From assembly GCA_025464735.1 (NCBI GenBank), contig JAODMX010000454.1:1-8425 (forward strand): 8,425 bases of DNA, given 5' to 3'. Shown here piece after piece: positions 1-6,743 of this stretch. How positions within the stretch are numbered: position 1 is the stretch's first letter; each line of letters opens with the position of its first letter. A program made the position numbers and the translations under genes. Below the pieces are notes generated by a model. That model was given only the letters and a program-made list of their open reading frames with translations, was not told the origin of the DNA and did not search any database. The stretch is from Frondihabitans sp. Lineage in GTDB: Bacteria; Actinomycetota; Actinomycetes; Actinomycetales; Microbacteriaceae.

Positions 1-1
1 C

Positions 2-1726
2 CTCCGTGAAGATCCCTCCGACGCGGAGGTGACGAGCCACCGACTGCTGGTGCGCGCCGGTTACATCCGTCGCCAGGCGCCGGGCATTTTCGCCTGGCTG
101 CCGCTGGGGCTGCGGGTCAAGGGCAAGATCGAGGCCATCATCCGCGAGGAGATGCAGGCCGCTGGCGCCCAGGAGGTGCATTTCCCGGCTCTGTTGCCTC
201 GCGAGCCGTACGAGGCGACCGGCCGCTGGAGCGAGTACGGCGAGGGCATGTTCCGCCTCAAAGATCGCAAAGACGCCGATCTCCTCCTCGCGCCCACGCA
301 CGAGGAGGCCTTCACACTCCTCGTGAAAGACCTCTATTCGTCGTACAAAGACCTGCCTGTGACGCTCTTCCAGATCCAGGACAAATATCGCGACGAGGCG
401 CGCCCGCGGGCCGGGCTCCTGCGCGGACGCGAGTTCACGATGAAAGACGCCTACTCGTTCGATGCCTCCGACGCGGGGCTCGACGCCAGCTACCAGGAGC
501 AGCGCGACGCTTACGAGCGGATCTTCACGCGTCTGGGGTTGTCGTACGTGATCGTCCAGGCCGACGCCGGAGCCATGGGCGGGTCACGCAGCGAGGAGTT
601 CCTGCACCCGACTCCGGTCGGCGAAGACACCTTCGTGCGCTCCGCGAGCGGCTACGCGGCCAACGTCGAGGCATTCACGACGACCGTGCCCGAGAGCATC
701 CCTCTCGAGGGGCTGGCGCCTGCGCGCCTGCTCGACCCGCACGACACTCCCACGATCGACTCGCTCGTCACCCAGATGAACAAGACCTCTCCCCGCGATG
801 GCAACCAGTGGAGTGCTGCAGACACCCTCAAGAACGTCGTGCTCGCCCTCACGCACCTCGACGGCACCCGCGAGATCGTTGTCGTCGGGCTCCCGGGAGA
901 CCGCGATGTCGACCTCAAGCGAGTCGAGGTGGCCTTCCAGCCTGCCGAGGTGGAGGCGGCCGGCGACGCCGACTTCGCCAAGAATCCTGCGCTGGTCAAG
1001 GGGTACATCGGGCCGCAGATCCTCGGAGCGTCGTCCGAGACGGCCATCCGCTACTTCGTCGACCCTCGCGTGGTGGAGGGCTCCGCCTGGGTTACCGGGG
1101 CGAACGAGGCCCGGATCCACGTGGCCGGCCTGGTCATGGGCCGCGACTTCACCGCGGACGGCACGATCGAGGCCGCACAGGTCCGTGAGGGCGATCCTGC
1201 TCCTGACGGCTCCGGCCCGATCGAGACGGCTCGCGGCATGGAGATCGGTCACGTCTTCCAGCTCGGGCGCAAGTACGCCGAGGCCCTGGGGCTCAAGGTG
1301 CTCGACGAGAACGGCAAGCAGGTCACGGTGACGATGGGGTCGTACGGAATCGGAGTGACCAGGATCCTGGCCATCATCGCCGAGTCGAACAACGACGATA
1401 AGGGGCTCATCTGGCCCGAGAACGTCGCGCCGTTCGACGTTCACGTCGTCGCCACCGGAAAAGACCCGGTGGTTTACGAGGTCGCCGATGCCCTGGTCAG
1501 CGATCTCGAGGCGCACCGCCTCGACGTGCTGTACGACGACCGTCCGAAGGTCTCGCCCGGCGTGAAGTTCGGTGACGCCGAGCTGCTGGGTGTTCCGCAG
1601 ATCGTCGTGGTCGGGCGAAGTGCCGGCGAGGGCATTGTTGAGCTGTGGGACCGCCGCACGGGAGAGCGCACGCCTCTGCCGGTAGCGGACGCGGTCACAG
1701 CTCTCACTGCACCTCGGGTACCCTAG
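2..1726 (+). CDS. proS: Prolyl-tRNA synthetase, bacterial type with editing domain (5' partial)
   Basis: Charges tRNA-Pro with proline in the cytoplasm (class II aminoacyl-tRNA synthetase). The frame is open from base 2 and its first residues, LREDPSDAE, lead into the GTG at 29. That GTG is therefore an internal valine, and the true start, probably 10-15 codons upstream, lies outside the window. Numbering from the codon at 29: the TxEE-type loop APTHEEAF is at 88-95, motif 2 (RDEARPR to MKDAYSF) at 121-144, and MGGSRSEEF at 183-191. An insertion at about 225-390 corresponds to the YbaK-like domain that hydrolyses mischarged Ala-tRNA-Pro. Motif 3, GSYGIGVTR, is at 437-445, and the anticodon-binding domain spans about 468-560. 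The insertion and a length near 575 residues mark the bacterial rather than the archaeal/eukaryotic form. The stop TAG lies 60 bases before nusA. Family identity is essentially certain. Confidence 0.97.
   Translation, partial: LREDPSDAEVTSHRLLVRAGYIRRQAPGIFAWLPLGLRVKGKIEAIIREEMQAAGAQEVHFPALLPREPYEATGRWSEYGEGMFRLKDRKDADLLLAPTHEEAFTLLVKDLYSSYKDLPVTLFQIQDKYRDEARPRAGLLRGREFTMKDAYSFDASDAGLDASYQEQRDAYERIFTRLGLSYVIVQADAGAMGGSRSEEFLHPTPVGEDTFVRSASGYAANVEAFTTTVPESIPLEGLAPARLLDPHDTPTIDSLVTQMNKTSPRDGNQWSAADTLKNVVLALTHLDGTREIVVVGLPGDRDVDLKRVEVAFQPAEVEAAGDADFAKNPALVKGYIGPQILGASSETAIRYFVDPRVVEGSAWVTGANEARIHVAGLVMGRDFTADGTIEAAQVREGDPAPDGSGPIETARGMEIGHVFQLGRKYAEALGLKVLDENGKQVTVTMGSYGIGVTRILAIIAESNNDDKGLIWPENVAPFDVHVVATGKDPVVYEVADALVSDLEAHRLDVLYDDRPKVSPGVKFGDAELLGVPQIVVVGRSAGEGIVELWDRRTGERTPLPVADAVTALTAPRVP
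1719..1724 (+). promoter_or_regulatory. Possible -10 element for nusA (TACCCT)
   Basis: TACCCT fits the actinobacterial TANNNT -10 pattern and overlaps the end of proS. Transcription from it would begin near 1731, which would place the 1733-1758 hairpin at the very start of the nusA leader. I see no good -35 hexamer about 17 bases upstream, so the call is weak. Read-through from proS is an equally simple explanation. Confidence 0.25.
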
Positions 1727-1732
1727 GGGCAT

Positions 1733-1758
1733 GCTGTGCGCGCCACCGTGCGCGCAGC
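1733..1758 (+). terminator. Hairpin in the proS-nusA gap (attenuator or weak terminator)
   Basis: The arms GCTGTGCGCG (1733-1742) and TGCGCGCAGC (1749-1758) pair over 10 bp, including two G-U wobbles, around a 6-base loop. The hairpin begins six bases after the proS stop. It is followed by ACATTTCT, only a poor U-tract, so it may be a leaky terminator or an attenuator in the nusA leader. The structure is read directly from the sequence; the role is inferred. Confidence 0.5.
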
Positions 1759-1775
1759 GAACATTTCTGAATAGT

Positions 1776-1780
1776 GGAGG
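1776..1780 (+). promoter_or_regulatory. Ribosome binding site of nusA
   Basis: GGAGG lies six bases upstream of the GTG at 1787. This fixes that GTG as the start; the encoded N-terminus MEIDLSVLR is also typical of actinobacterial NusA. Confidence 0.85.
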
Positions 1781-1786
1781 CCCTCA

Positions 1787-2779
1787 GTGGAAATCGACCT
1801 GAGCGTGCTGCGTCTCATGGAGCGCGAGCGCGAGATCCCCTTCGACGAACTCGTCGAGATCATCGAGCAGGCCATTCTTACGGCGTACCTCAAAGCCGAG
1901 AGCCCGACCGAAAGCCACGGCGACAAGCCGAGCGCGCGTGTCGAGTTGGATCGCAAAACCGGACACGTTTCCGTGTATTCCATCGAACGCGATGAAGAAG
2001 GCGAGATCATCGGTGAGTCCGTCGAGACTCCCGACGACTTCGGCCGTATCGCCGCCTTCGCCGCCAAACAGGTGATCAACCAGCGTCTCCGCGACATCGG
2101 CGATGACAAGGTGCTCGGCCAGTTCAAGGGCCGGGAGGGCGAGATCGTCGCCGGCGTCATCCAGCAGGGGCCGAATCCGCGAATGATTCACGTCGACCTC
2201 GGCTCGTTCGAGGCGATCCTGCCTCCCGAAGAGCAGGTCCCTGGCGAGAACTACGCCCACGGCACCAGAATCAGGGTCTACGTCACCAGCGTGAGCAAGG
2301 GCGTCAAGGGGCCGTCGGTCACGGTGTCGCGCACCCACCCGTCGCTCGTGCGCAAGCTGTTCGCGCTCGAGGTGCCCGAAATCGCTTCAGGTGTCGTCGA
2401 GATCGTGTCGCTGGCTCGCGAGGCGGGCCACCGCACCAAGATCGCGGTCCGCGCTACGGAGCCCGGAGTCAACGCCAAGGGTGCGTGCATCGGCGAGCTC
2501 GGGCAGCGTGTTCGAGCGGTGACGGCCGAGCTCAACAACGAGAAGATCGACATCGTCGACTACTCCGCTGACCTGCCGACGTTCGTCGCCAGCGCGCTGT
2601 CGCCGGCGAAGGTGTCGAGCGCCTTCGTGATCGACGCGGCGACCAAGGCCGTGCGGGCGCTCGTCCCCGACTATCAGCTGTCGCTGGCCATCGGCAAGGA
2701 GGGGCAGAATGCGCGCCTCGCCGCCAAGCTGACTGGCGCACGGATCGACATCCAACCGGATTCGATCCTCGAAGACTAG
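1787..2779 (+). CDS. nusA: Transcription termination/antitermination factor NusA
   Basis: NusA binds RNA polymerase and nascent RNA, promoting pausing and intrinsic termination, and takes part in rRNA antitermination complexes. The 330-residue protein shows the standard order. An N-terminal polymerase-binding domain spans about 1-110. An S1 domain spans about 115-182 (GEIVAGVIQ to PSVTVSRTH). KH1 spans about 185-260 with the loop GELG at 236-239, and KH2 about 262-325 with the loop GKEG at 303-306 followed by QNARLAAKLTG. It ends soon after KH2 in a short acidic tail and lacks the C-terminal acidic repeats of the E. coli protein, which is normal for Gram-positive NusA. The GTG start is supported by GGAGG at 1776. 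It sits between proS and ylxR, and rimP, commonly its upstream partner, is absent from that gap. Confidence 0.97.
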   Translation: MEIDLSVLRLMEREREIPFDELVEIIEQAILTAYLKAESPTESHGDKPSARVELDRKTGHVSVYSIERDEEGEIIGESVETPDDFGRIAAFAAKQVINQRLRDIGDDKVLGQFKGREGEIVAGVIQQGPNPRMIHVDLGSFEAILPPEEQVPGENYAHGTRIRVYVTSVSKGVKGPSVTVSRTHPSLVRKLFALEVPEIASGVVEIVSLAREAGHRTKIAVRATEPGVNAKGACIGELGQRVRAVTAELNNEKIDIVDYSADLPTFVASALSPAKVSSAFVIDAATKAVRALVPDYQLSLAIGKEGQNARLAAKLTGARIDIQPDSILED

Positions 2780-2781
2780 GT

Positions 2782-2795
2782 CGCCGGATCCGGCG
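2782..2795 (+). promoter_or_regulatory. 14-bp palindrome/hairpin just after nusA
   Basis: CGCCGGATCCGGCG is a perfect palindrome starting three bases after the nusA stop. As RNA it forms a 5-bp GC stem with a GATC loop, followed by TTCTC. It is short for a terminator. It could be a weak attenuator or a 3'-end-stabilising stem, or it could be chance. Confidence 0.35.
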
Positions 2796-2837
2796 TTCTC
2801 CCGTGGCGTCTCCGCTCGCCTGGCTCGAAGGGGTAAG

Positions 2838-3101
2838 ATGATTCCAGTCAGAACGTGCATCGGCACTCGAACGCGCGCTCCCCGGTCCTCACTCCTGAGG
2901 GTCGTAGCCCATGATGGCCGCATTGTGGTGGATTCCACCGCGACGCTCCCCGGGCGGGGCGCATGGTTGATCCCGTCGATGCAAGCCTACGAATCGGCTG
3001 TCAGACGCAAGGCTTTTCGCCGGGCGCTTCGGCTTGATTCCGAACCTGACACAAGCGACCTCCAGCGGTACCTAGCTGGGGTCGAACAACCCCTCCCGTG
3101 A
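2838..3101 (+). CDS. ylxR: YlxR/RnpM family RNA-binding protein (DUF448), possibly split at its 3' end
   Basis: Small nucleic-acid-binding protein of the nusA-infB operon. In Bacillus subtilis, YlxR (RnpM) has been described as a modulator of RNase P. The frame gives 87 residues: RTCIGTR at 5-11, LLRVV at 19-23, the family signature GRGAW at 39-43, and the basic helix AVRRKAFRRALR at 53-64. The start ATG has GAAGGGG upstream at 2827-2833, and there is no in-frame start nearer nusA. Two things are odd. The usual actinobacterial CxGC motif has Thr at position 10, and Tyr51 sits where a second Cys is common. The frame also stops at TGA 3099-3101 while a neighbouring frame stays open to 3181 (see next entry). 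G/C at third codon positions is about 67%, lower than in the neighbouring genes. The family call is firm; the exact C-terminus is not. Confidence 0.88.
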   Translation: MIPVRTCIGTRTRAPRSSLLRVVAHDGRIVVDSTATLPGRGAWLIPSMQAYESAVRRKAFRRALRLDSEPDTSDLQRYLAGVEQPLP

Positions 3102-3181
3102 GTACCATTCCACGATCCCGCGCCTCCGGAGAAGTCCGGTGGGCGCCTAAAGAACAGGCTGAACGGCTTATGGACAACTAA
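3098..3181 (+). CDS. 27-codon ORF overlapping the ylxR stop (possible YlxR C-terminal tail in the -1 frame)
   Basis: A GTG at 3098 overlaps the ylxR stop as GTGA and opens a 27-residue frame that ends WAPKEQAERLMDN before TAA at 3179-3181. Two readings are possible. It may be a translationally coupled microprotein. Or it may be the real YlxR C-terminus, reached by a -1 shift at the C-run CCCC (3090-3093) or lost through a one-base deletion there. The shifted product would be about 114 residues, closer to my recollection of actinobacterial YlxR length. The tail is hydrophilic with no membrane segment. Codon use is only mildly GC-biased at third positions (15 of 27), so coding is not proven. 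Confidence 0.35.
   Translation: MSTIPRSRASGEVRWAPKEQAERLMDN
3120..3146 (+). promoter_or_regulatory. Hairpin between ylxR and infB
   Basis: CCGGA (3126-3130) and TCCGG (3135-3139) close a GAAG loop. The stem continues past a T-T mismatch with CC/GG (3123-3124 with 3141-3142) and, past a bulged G, GCG/CGC (3120-3122 with 3144-3146). No U-tract follows. It could terminate or pause transcription after ylxR, or act as a structure downstream of the possible frameshift site. Confidence 0.4.
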
Positions 3182-3217
3182 TGAGCACCTCGAAATGAGT
3201 TGCGTCCAGAACTAATG
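3176..3217 (+). repeat. Direct repeat AACTAATG in the infB leader
   Basis: AACTAATG occurs at 3176-3183 and again at 3210-3217, 34 bases apart, in a stretch clearly richer in A/T than its surroundings. No protein-binding motif is recognised. Chance recurrence of an 8-mer is possible. Confidence 0.3.
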
Positions 3218-3222
3218 GCTTC

Positions 3223-3255
3223 CTCCTGACATCGGGTGGAGGCCCGAGACAGGAG
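3223..3255 (+). promoter_or_regulatory. Predicted hairpin sequestering the infB Shine-Dalgarno
   Basis: CTCCTG (3223-3228) pairs with CAGGAG (3250-3255), which contains the infB Shine-Dalgarno. Past a 3x2 internal loop, an inner stem TCGGG (3232-3236) pairs with CCCGA (3243-3247) around the loop TGGAGG. The fold would hide AGGAG from the ribosome, suggesting translational control of IF2. It is predicted by eye only. Confidence 0.45.
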
Positions 3256-3256
3256 A
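3251..3256 (+). promoter_or_regulatory. Ribosome binding site of infB (decides the start)
   Basis: AGGAGA ends three bases before GTG 3260. The GTG at 3236 is also in frame but would add eight residues (MEARDRRT) unlike any IF2 N-terminus and would place this site inside the coding sequence. The later start, giving [10 protein letters not shown], is therefore preferred. Confidence 0.85.
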
Positions 3257-3259
3257 ACA

Positions 3260-6034
3260 GTGGCTAAACCACGCGTACACGAGATCGCCAGCGAGCTCGG
3301 TATTGAATCGAAGATCGCGCTCGAAAAGCTGAAAGAGATGGGCGAGTTCGTCAAGGGCCCGTCATCCAGCATCGAGCCCCCGGTCGCCCGAAAGCTTCGT
3401 GCTGCATTCGCGGGCCAGAAGCCTGCCGCCTCGACGGCAACGGCGACCAAGGCCCCCACAACCACGGCGAAGGCTCCCTCGTCGAGTGCGCCGCGCCCCG
3501 GCGCGCCTCGGCCCGCCGCGCCGACCCCCGGTCCGGTCTCGCCGCCCACTGCGGCCGTCGAGACTCCGGCTCCCATCGAAGCGCCGGCAACCGACGCAGT
3601 GCCGGTCCAGCCGGCGCCGCTGACGGTGGCTGAGCGTCAGGCTCAGGCCGAAGCGCAGCGCAACGCCCCCAAAGCCCAGGCGGAAGCGCCTGCGGCTCCC
3701 GGAGCACCCCGCCCCGGTACGAACCCGCGTCCCGGCGCTCCTCGCCCCGGCAACAACCCTTACAGCTCGAACCAGGGCATGGGCCGTCCGACGGCTCCGC
3801 GCCCGGGTGGTTCGGGTGCGGCTGGCCCGCGTCCCGGTGGCGCGGCTGGCCCGCGCCCGCAGGCCCCGCGTCCCGGTTCGCCGCGCCCTGGTGCCCCGCG
3901 TCCCGGCGGTCCTTCGCGTCCCGGCGGATTCGGCCAGCGTCCGGCAGGTGCCGGCGGTCGTCCCGGTGGCGGCGGATTCCAGCGTCCAGGTGGCGCTGGT
4001 GCCGGCGCCGGAGCCGGTGCACCCGGTGGCTTCCGTCCCGGCTTCACGAGCCCCCGCCCTGCGGGCGGTGGCGGTGGCCGCGGTCGTGGCCCCGGCGGCG
4101 GTACGGCCGGTGCATTCGGTCGTGGCGGCGGCAAGAGCAAGGCACGCAAGTCGAAGCGGACGAAGAGGGCCGAATTCGAGATGCGGCAGGCGCCGTCCCT
4201 CGGCGGTGTCAGTGTTCCTCGCGGCGACGGCTCGACCATCGTCCGTCTCCGTCGCGGCGCCTCGATCAGCGATTTCGCCGACAAGATCGATGCGAGCCCC
4301 GGCAACCTGGTGACTGTGCTGTTCCACCTCGGTGAGATGGCCACGGCGACCGAGTCGCTCGACGAGGCAACCTTCGAGGTGCTCGGCGACGAGCTGGGCT
4401 ACAAGATTCTGGTCGTCTCGCCCGAAGACGAAGACAAGGAGCTCCTCGAGGGCTTCGACATCGACCTCGAGCAGGAGCTCGAAGACGAAGACGACGACGT
4501 GCTGCAGATCCGGCCGCCTGTCGTCACGGTCATGGGTCACGTCGACCACGGTAAGACGCGCCTCCTCGACGCGATTCGCAATGCGAATGTGGTCGAAGGC
4601 GAAGCCGGCGGCATCACTCAGCACATCGGTGCCTACCAGGTGTGGGCTCCGCACGAGGGCGTCGAGCGCGCCATCACCTTCATCGACACCCCGGGTCACG
4701 AGGCGTTCACCGCCATGCGTGCTCGTGGTGCCCAGGTCACCGACATCGCGATCCTCGTGGTCGCAGCCGACGACGGCATCATGCCGCAGACGGTGGAGGC
4801 CCTGAACCACGCGCAGGCCGCAGGCGTGCCGATCGTGGTCGCGGTGAACAAGATCGACAAGGAGGGGGCCAACCCCGCCAAGGTCCGTCAGCAGCTCACC
4901 GAATACGGCCTCGTCGCCGAGGAGTACGGCGGAGACGTCATGTTCGTCGACGTCTCGGCCCGCAACAACACGAACATCGATGCTCTTCTCGAAGCCGTGT
5001 TGCTCACGGCCGACGCAGGTCTCGACCTGCGTGCCAACCCTGACAAGGACGCCCGCGGTGTTGCGATCGAGGCTCGCCTCGACAAGGGCCGCGGTGCGGT
5101 TGCGACCGTCCTCATCCAGTCCGGAACCCTCCGGGTCGGCGACGCCATCGTGGCAGGCACGGCCTACGGCCGCGTTCGCGCCATGATGGACGAGAACGGC
5201 GACGCGGTCGACGAGGCCTTCCCGGCTCGTCCGGTCCAGGTGCAGGGTCTCTCGAGCGTTCCGCGAGCCGGCGACACCTTCCTCGTCACCGAGGAGGACC
5301 GTACGGCCCGTCAGATCGCCGAGAAGCGCGAAGCCGTCGAGCGCAACGCTCAGCTGGCCAAGGCCCGCAAGCGCATCTCGCTCGAAGACTTCACCCGGGC
5401 ACTCGAAGAGGGCAAGGTCGAAGCGCTCAACCTCATCATCAAGGGTGACGTCTCGGGTGCCGTCGAGGCACTGGAGGAGTCGCTGCTCAAGATCGAGGTC
5501 GACGACAGCGTGCAACTGCGCATCATCCACCGCGGTGTGGGTGCTGTCACCGAGAGCGACGTCAACCTGGCAACCGTCGACAACGCGATCATCATCGGGT
5601 TCAACGTGCGGCCCGACACGAAGGCGCGCGAACGTGCTGCCCGCGAGGGTGTCGATGTCCGGTTCTACTCGGTCATCTACGCAGCGCTCGAAGACATCGA
5701 ATCGTCGCTCAAGGGCATGCTCAAGCCTGAGTTCGAAGAGGTTCAGTCGGGTGTGGCCGAGATTCGCGAGATCTTCCGCTCGTCGAAGGTCGGCAACATT
5801 GCCGGTGTCGTCGTGCGATCGGGAACGATCACGCGCAACGCCAAGGCGCGCGTCATCCGCGACGGTGTCGTGGTGGGCGATGGCCTCGCCATTGACTCGC
5901 TGCGTCGCTTCAAAGACGACGTCACCGAGGTGCGCACGGACTTCGAGGCCGGTATCGGTCTTGGTAAGTTCAACGACATCCAGATCGGCGACGAGATCGA
6001 AACCATCGAAATGGTTGAAAAGCCCCGGGCCTAG
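3260..6034 (+). CDS. infB: Translation initiation factor IF-2
   Basis: GTPase that delivers initiator fMet-tRNA to the 30S subunit and drives 50S joining. The 924-residue protein starts [10 protein letters not shown], the usual actinobacterial N-terminus. A helical N-terminal module spans 1-50. A disordered Pro/Gly/Arg-rich region spans about 73-290, followed by the basic patch [12 protein letters not shown] at 292-303. A second IF2-N module lies at about 325-392 and an acidic linker at about 388-413. The G domain carries G1 GHVDHGKT 426-433, G2 GGITQHIG 450-457, G3 DTPGH 476-480, G4 NKID 530-533 and G5 SAR 566-568. Domains II and III follow, and the fMet-tRNA-binding C-terminal domain spans about 825-924. 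All catalytic motifs are intact. It stands 78 bases after the possible ylxR tail ORF and 117 bases before rbfA, and its leader suggests translational regulation. Confidence 0.98.
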   Translation: MAKPRVHEIASELGIESKIALEKLKEMGEFVKGPSSSIEPPVARKLRAAFAGQKPAASTATATKAPTTTAKAPSSSAPRPGAPRPAAPTPGPVSPPTAAVETPAPIEAPATDAVPVQPAPLTVAERQAQAEAQRNAPKAQAEAPAAPGAPRPGTNPRPGAPRPGNNPYSSNQGMGRPTAPRPGGSGAAGPRPGGAAGPRPQAPRPGSPRPGAPRPGGPSRPGGFGQRPAGAGGRPGGGGFQRPGGAGAGAGAGAPGGFRPGFTSPRPAGGGGGRGRGPGGGTAGAFGRGGGKSKARKSKRTKRAEFEMRQAPSLGGVSVPRGDGSTIVRLRRGASISDFADKIDASPGNLVTVLFHLGEMATATESLDEATFEVLGDELGYKILVVSPEDEDKELLEGFDIDLEQELEDEDDDVLQIRPPVVTVMGHVDHGKTRLLDAIRNANVVEGEAGGITQHIGAYQVWAPHEGVERAITFIDTPGHEAFTAMRARGAQVTDIAILVVAADDGIMPQTVEALNHAQAAGVPIVVAVNKIDKEGANPAKVRQQLTEYGLVAEEYGGDVMFVDVSARNNTNIDALLEAVLLTADAGLDLRANPDKDARGVAIEARLDKGRGAVATVLIQSGTLRVGDAIVAGTAYGRVRAMMDENGDAVDEAFPARPVQVQGLSSVPRAGDTFLVTEEDRTARQIAEKREAVERNAQLAKARKRISLEDFTRALEEGKVEALNLIIKGDVSGAVEALEESLLKIEVDDSVQLRIIHRGVGAVTESDVNLATVDNAIIIGFNVRPDTKARERAAREGVDVRFYSVIYAALEDIESSLKGMLKPEFEEVQSGVAEIREIFRSSKVGNIAGVVVRSGTITRNAKARVIRDGVVVGDGLAIDSLRRFKDDVTEVRTDFEAGIGLGKFNDIQIGDEIETIEMVEKPRA
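3476..4135 (+). repeat. Low-complexity Pro/Gly/Arg-rich coding repeat in infB
   Basis: About 220 codons rich in degenerate repeats such as [14 protein letters not shown] and GAGAGAG, made from recurring CGTCCCGG- and GGTGGC-type units. It encodes the disordered N-terminal part of IF2 and is a likely site of length variation between strains. Actinobacterial IF2 proteins commonly have such a region, so it is not foreign sequence. Confidence 0.85.
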
Positions 6035-6043
6035 CCGAGGCGA

Positions 6044-6098
6044 CCTCCGGCGTTGTCGGAGGGGGCCGATAGCTCCGCTATCGACCCCCTCCTCCGCC
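6044..6098 (+). terminator. Long hairpin with a competing fold in the infB-rbfA gap
   Basis: GGAGGGGG and CGATAGC (6058-6073) pair with GCTATCG and CCCCCTCC (6077-6092) around a three-base loop, with one C-A mismatch. A basal helix GGCG (6049-6052) with CGCC (6095-6098) can add to it. CCTCCG (6044-6049) can instead pair with CGGAGG (6057-6062), excluding the long stem. No U-tract follows. It may attenuate or process the message between infB and rbfA. Confidence 0.6.
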
Positions 6099-6151
6099 TT
6101 GGATGCCACCGCGTCTAGACCCGGGGCATCCGCGAGACAAAGGAACGAGAC

Positions 6152-6634
6152 ATGGTCGACGTACAGCGGGCCAGCAAGATGGCCGACCGGATCCAGGAGA
6201 TCGTGGCCAGGCGCCTCGAGAAAGGGATCAAGGATCCCCGGATCGGATTCGTCACGATCACCGACGTGAAGGTGACGGGCGATCTCCAGCACGCCTCCAT
6301 CTTCTACACGGTCTACGGCAGCGATGAGGAGCGAGCCGACTCGGCCGCGGCTCTCAAGTCGGCCACGGGGATGTTCCGAACCGAGGTCGGCAAGAACATC
6401 ATGGCGCGGCTCACGCCGTCGCTGGAGTTCATCCCGGACGCGATCCCGGAGAACGCGGCGTCCATCGACCGCCTTCTCCAGGAGGCACGCCAGCGCGATG
6501 CCGACTCGGCGAGCCTTGCCGAGGCGGCCCAGTACGCCGGCGATGCCGACCCGTACGTGAAGCCTCGCGTGATCGAGCCCGACGAGGGTGGCCCGGCCGG
6601 CGGCTCGGAGGAGCCCGACGGCGGTACCCGCTAA
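6152..6634 (+). CDS. rbfA: 30S ribosome-binding factor A
   Basis: Binds the pre-30S subunit near the 5' helix of 16S rRNA and assists late maturation, especially in the cold. The 160-residue product has the single KH-type domain: an N-terminal helix (RASKMADRIQEIVARRL, 6-22), DPRIGFVTITDVKVTGDL at 28-45, the AxG helix kink at 71-73, and RLTPSLEFIPD at 86-96. A Gly/Asp/Glu-rich tail of about 30-40 residues follows the fold, making it longer than E. coli RbfA (about 133), as is usual in actinobacteria. The ATG start has AAAGGA at 6139-6144. It is the last gene of the rightward run before the 6657 inverted repeat. Confidence 0.95.
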   Translation: MVDVQRASKMADRIQEIVARRLEKGIKDPRIGFVTITDVKVTGDLQHASIFYTVYGSDEERADSAAALKSATGMFRTEVGKNIMARLTPSLEFIPDAIPENAASIDRLLQEARQRDADSASLAEAAQYAGDADPYVKPRVIEPDEGGPAGGSEEPDGGTR

Positions 6635-6656
6635 CGCATCCCGGCCGCGCCGCCGC

Positions 6657-6722
6657 TAAACCCTCGCCGCCGGCTGTCGCGGTGGTCCTAGGACCACCGT
6701 CCCAGCCGGCGGCGAGGGTTTA
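6657..6722. terminator. Bidirectional intrinsic terminator, nested inverted repeat
   Basis: A perfect 20-bp outer inverted repeat (6657-6676 with 6703-6722) encloses an 18-bp perfect palindrome GGTGGTCCTAGGACCACC (6681-6698). On both strands the stem ends AGGGTTTA, a short U-tract. It lies between the stops of convergent rbfA (6634) and mutY (6744), exactly where a shared two-way terminator is expected. Confidence 0.85.
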
Positions 6723-6743
6723 CGGCGCTGCCATGGCCGACGG

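Noticed and set aside
29..31. GTG at 29 as the proS start
   Set aside because: The frame is open upstream to base 2 with residues typical of the ProS N-terminus, so this is an internal valine and the gene is truncated by the window edge.
584..1732. 382-codon minus-strand frame opposite proS
   Set aside because: Same codon-bias shadow; proS motifs across this stretch are unmistakable.
3181..3198. Five-codon ORF (MSTSK) whose ATG overlaps a TAA stop upstream of infB
   Set aside because: No Shine-Dalgarno and too short to judge; it could be a regulatory upstream ORF but is easily explained by chance.
3236..3238. GTG at 3236 as the infB start
   Set aside because: It would add eight residues unlike IF2 and place the AGGAGA ribosome binding site inside the gene; GTG 3260 fits better.
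3607..3612. Possible foreign or mobile origin of the repetitive infB region
   Set aside because: Repeats are codon-level Pro/Gly/Arg repeats in frame with IF2, as commonly seen in actinobacterial IF2; there are no terminal repeats or transposase.
3362..6292. 976-codon open frame on the minus strand opposite infB
   Set aside because: Its protein is low-complexity and matches no family I know; the frame is open because G/C-rich third positions in infB suppress antisense stops. infB is certain on the other strand.
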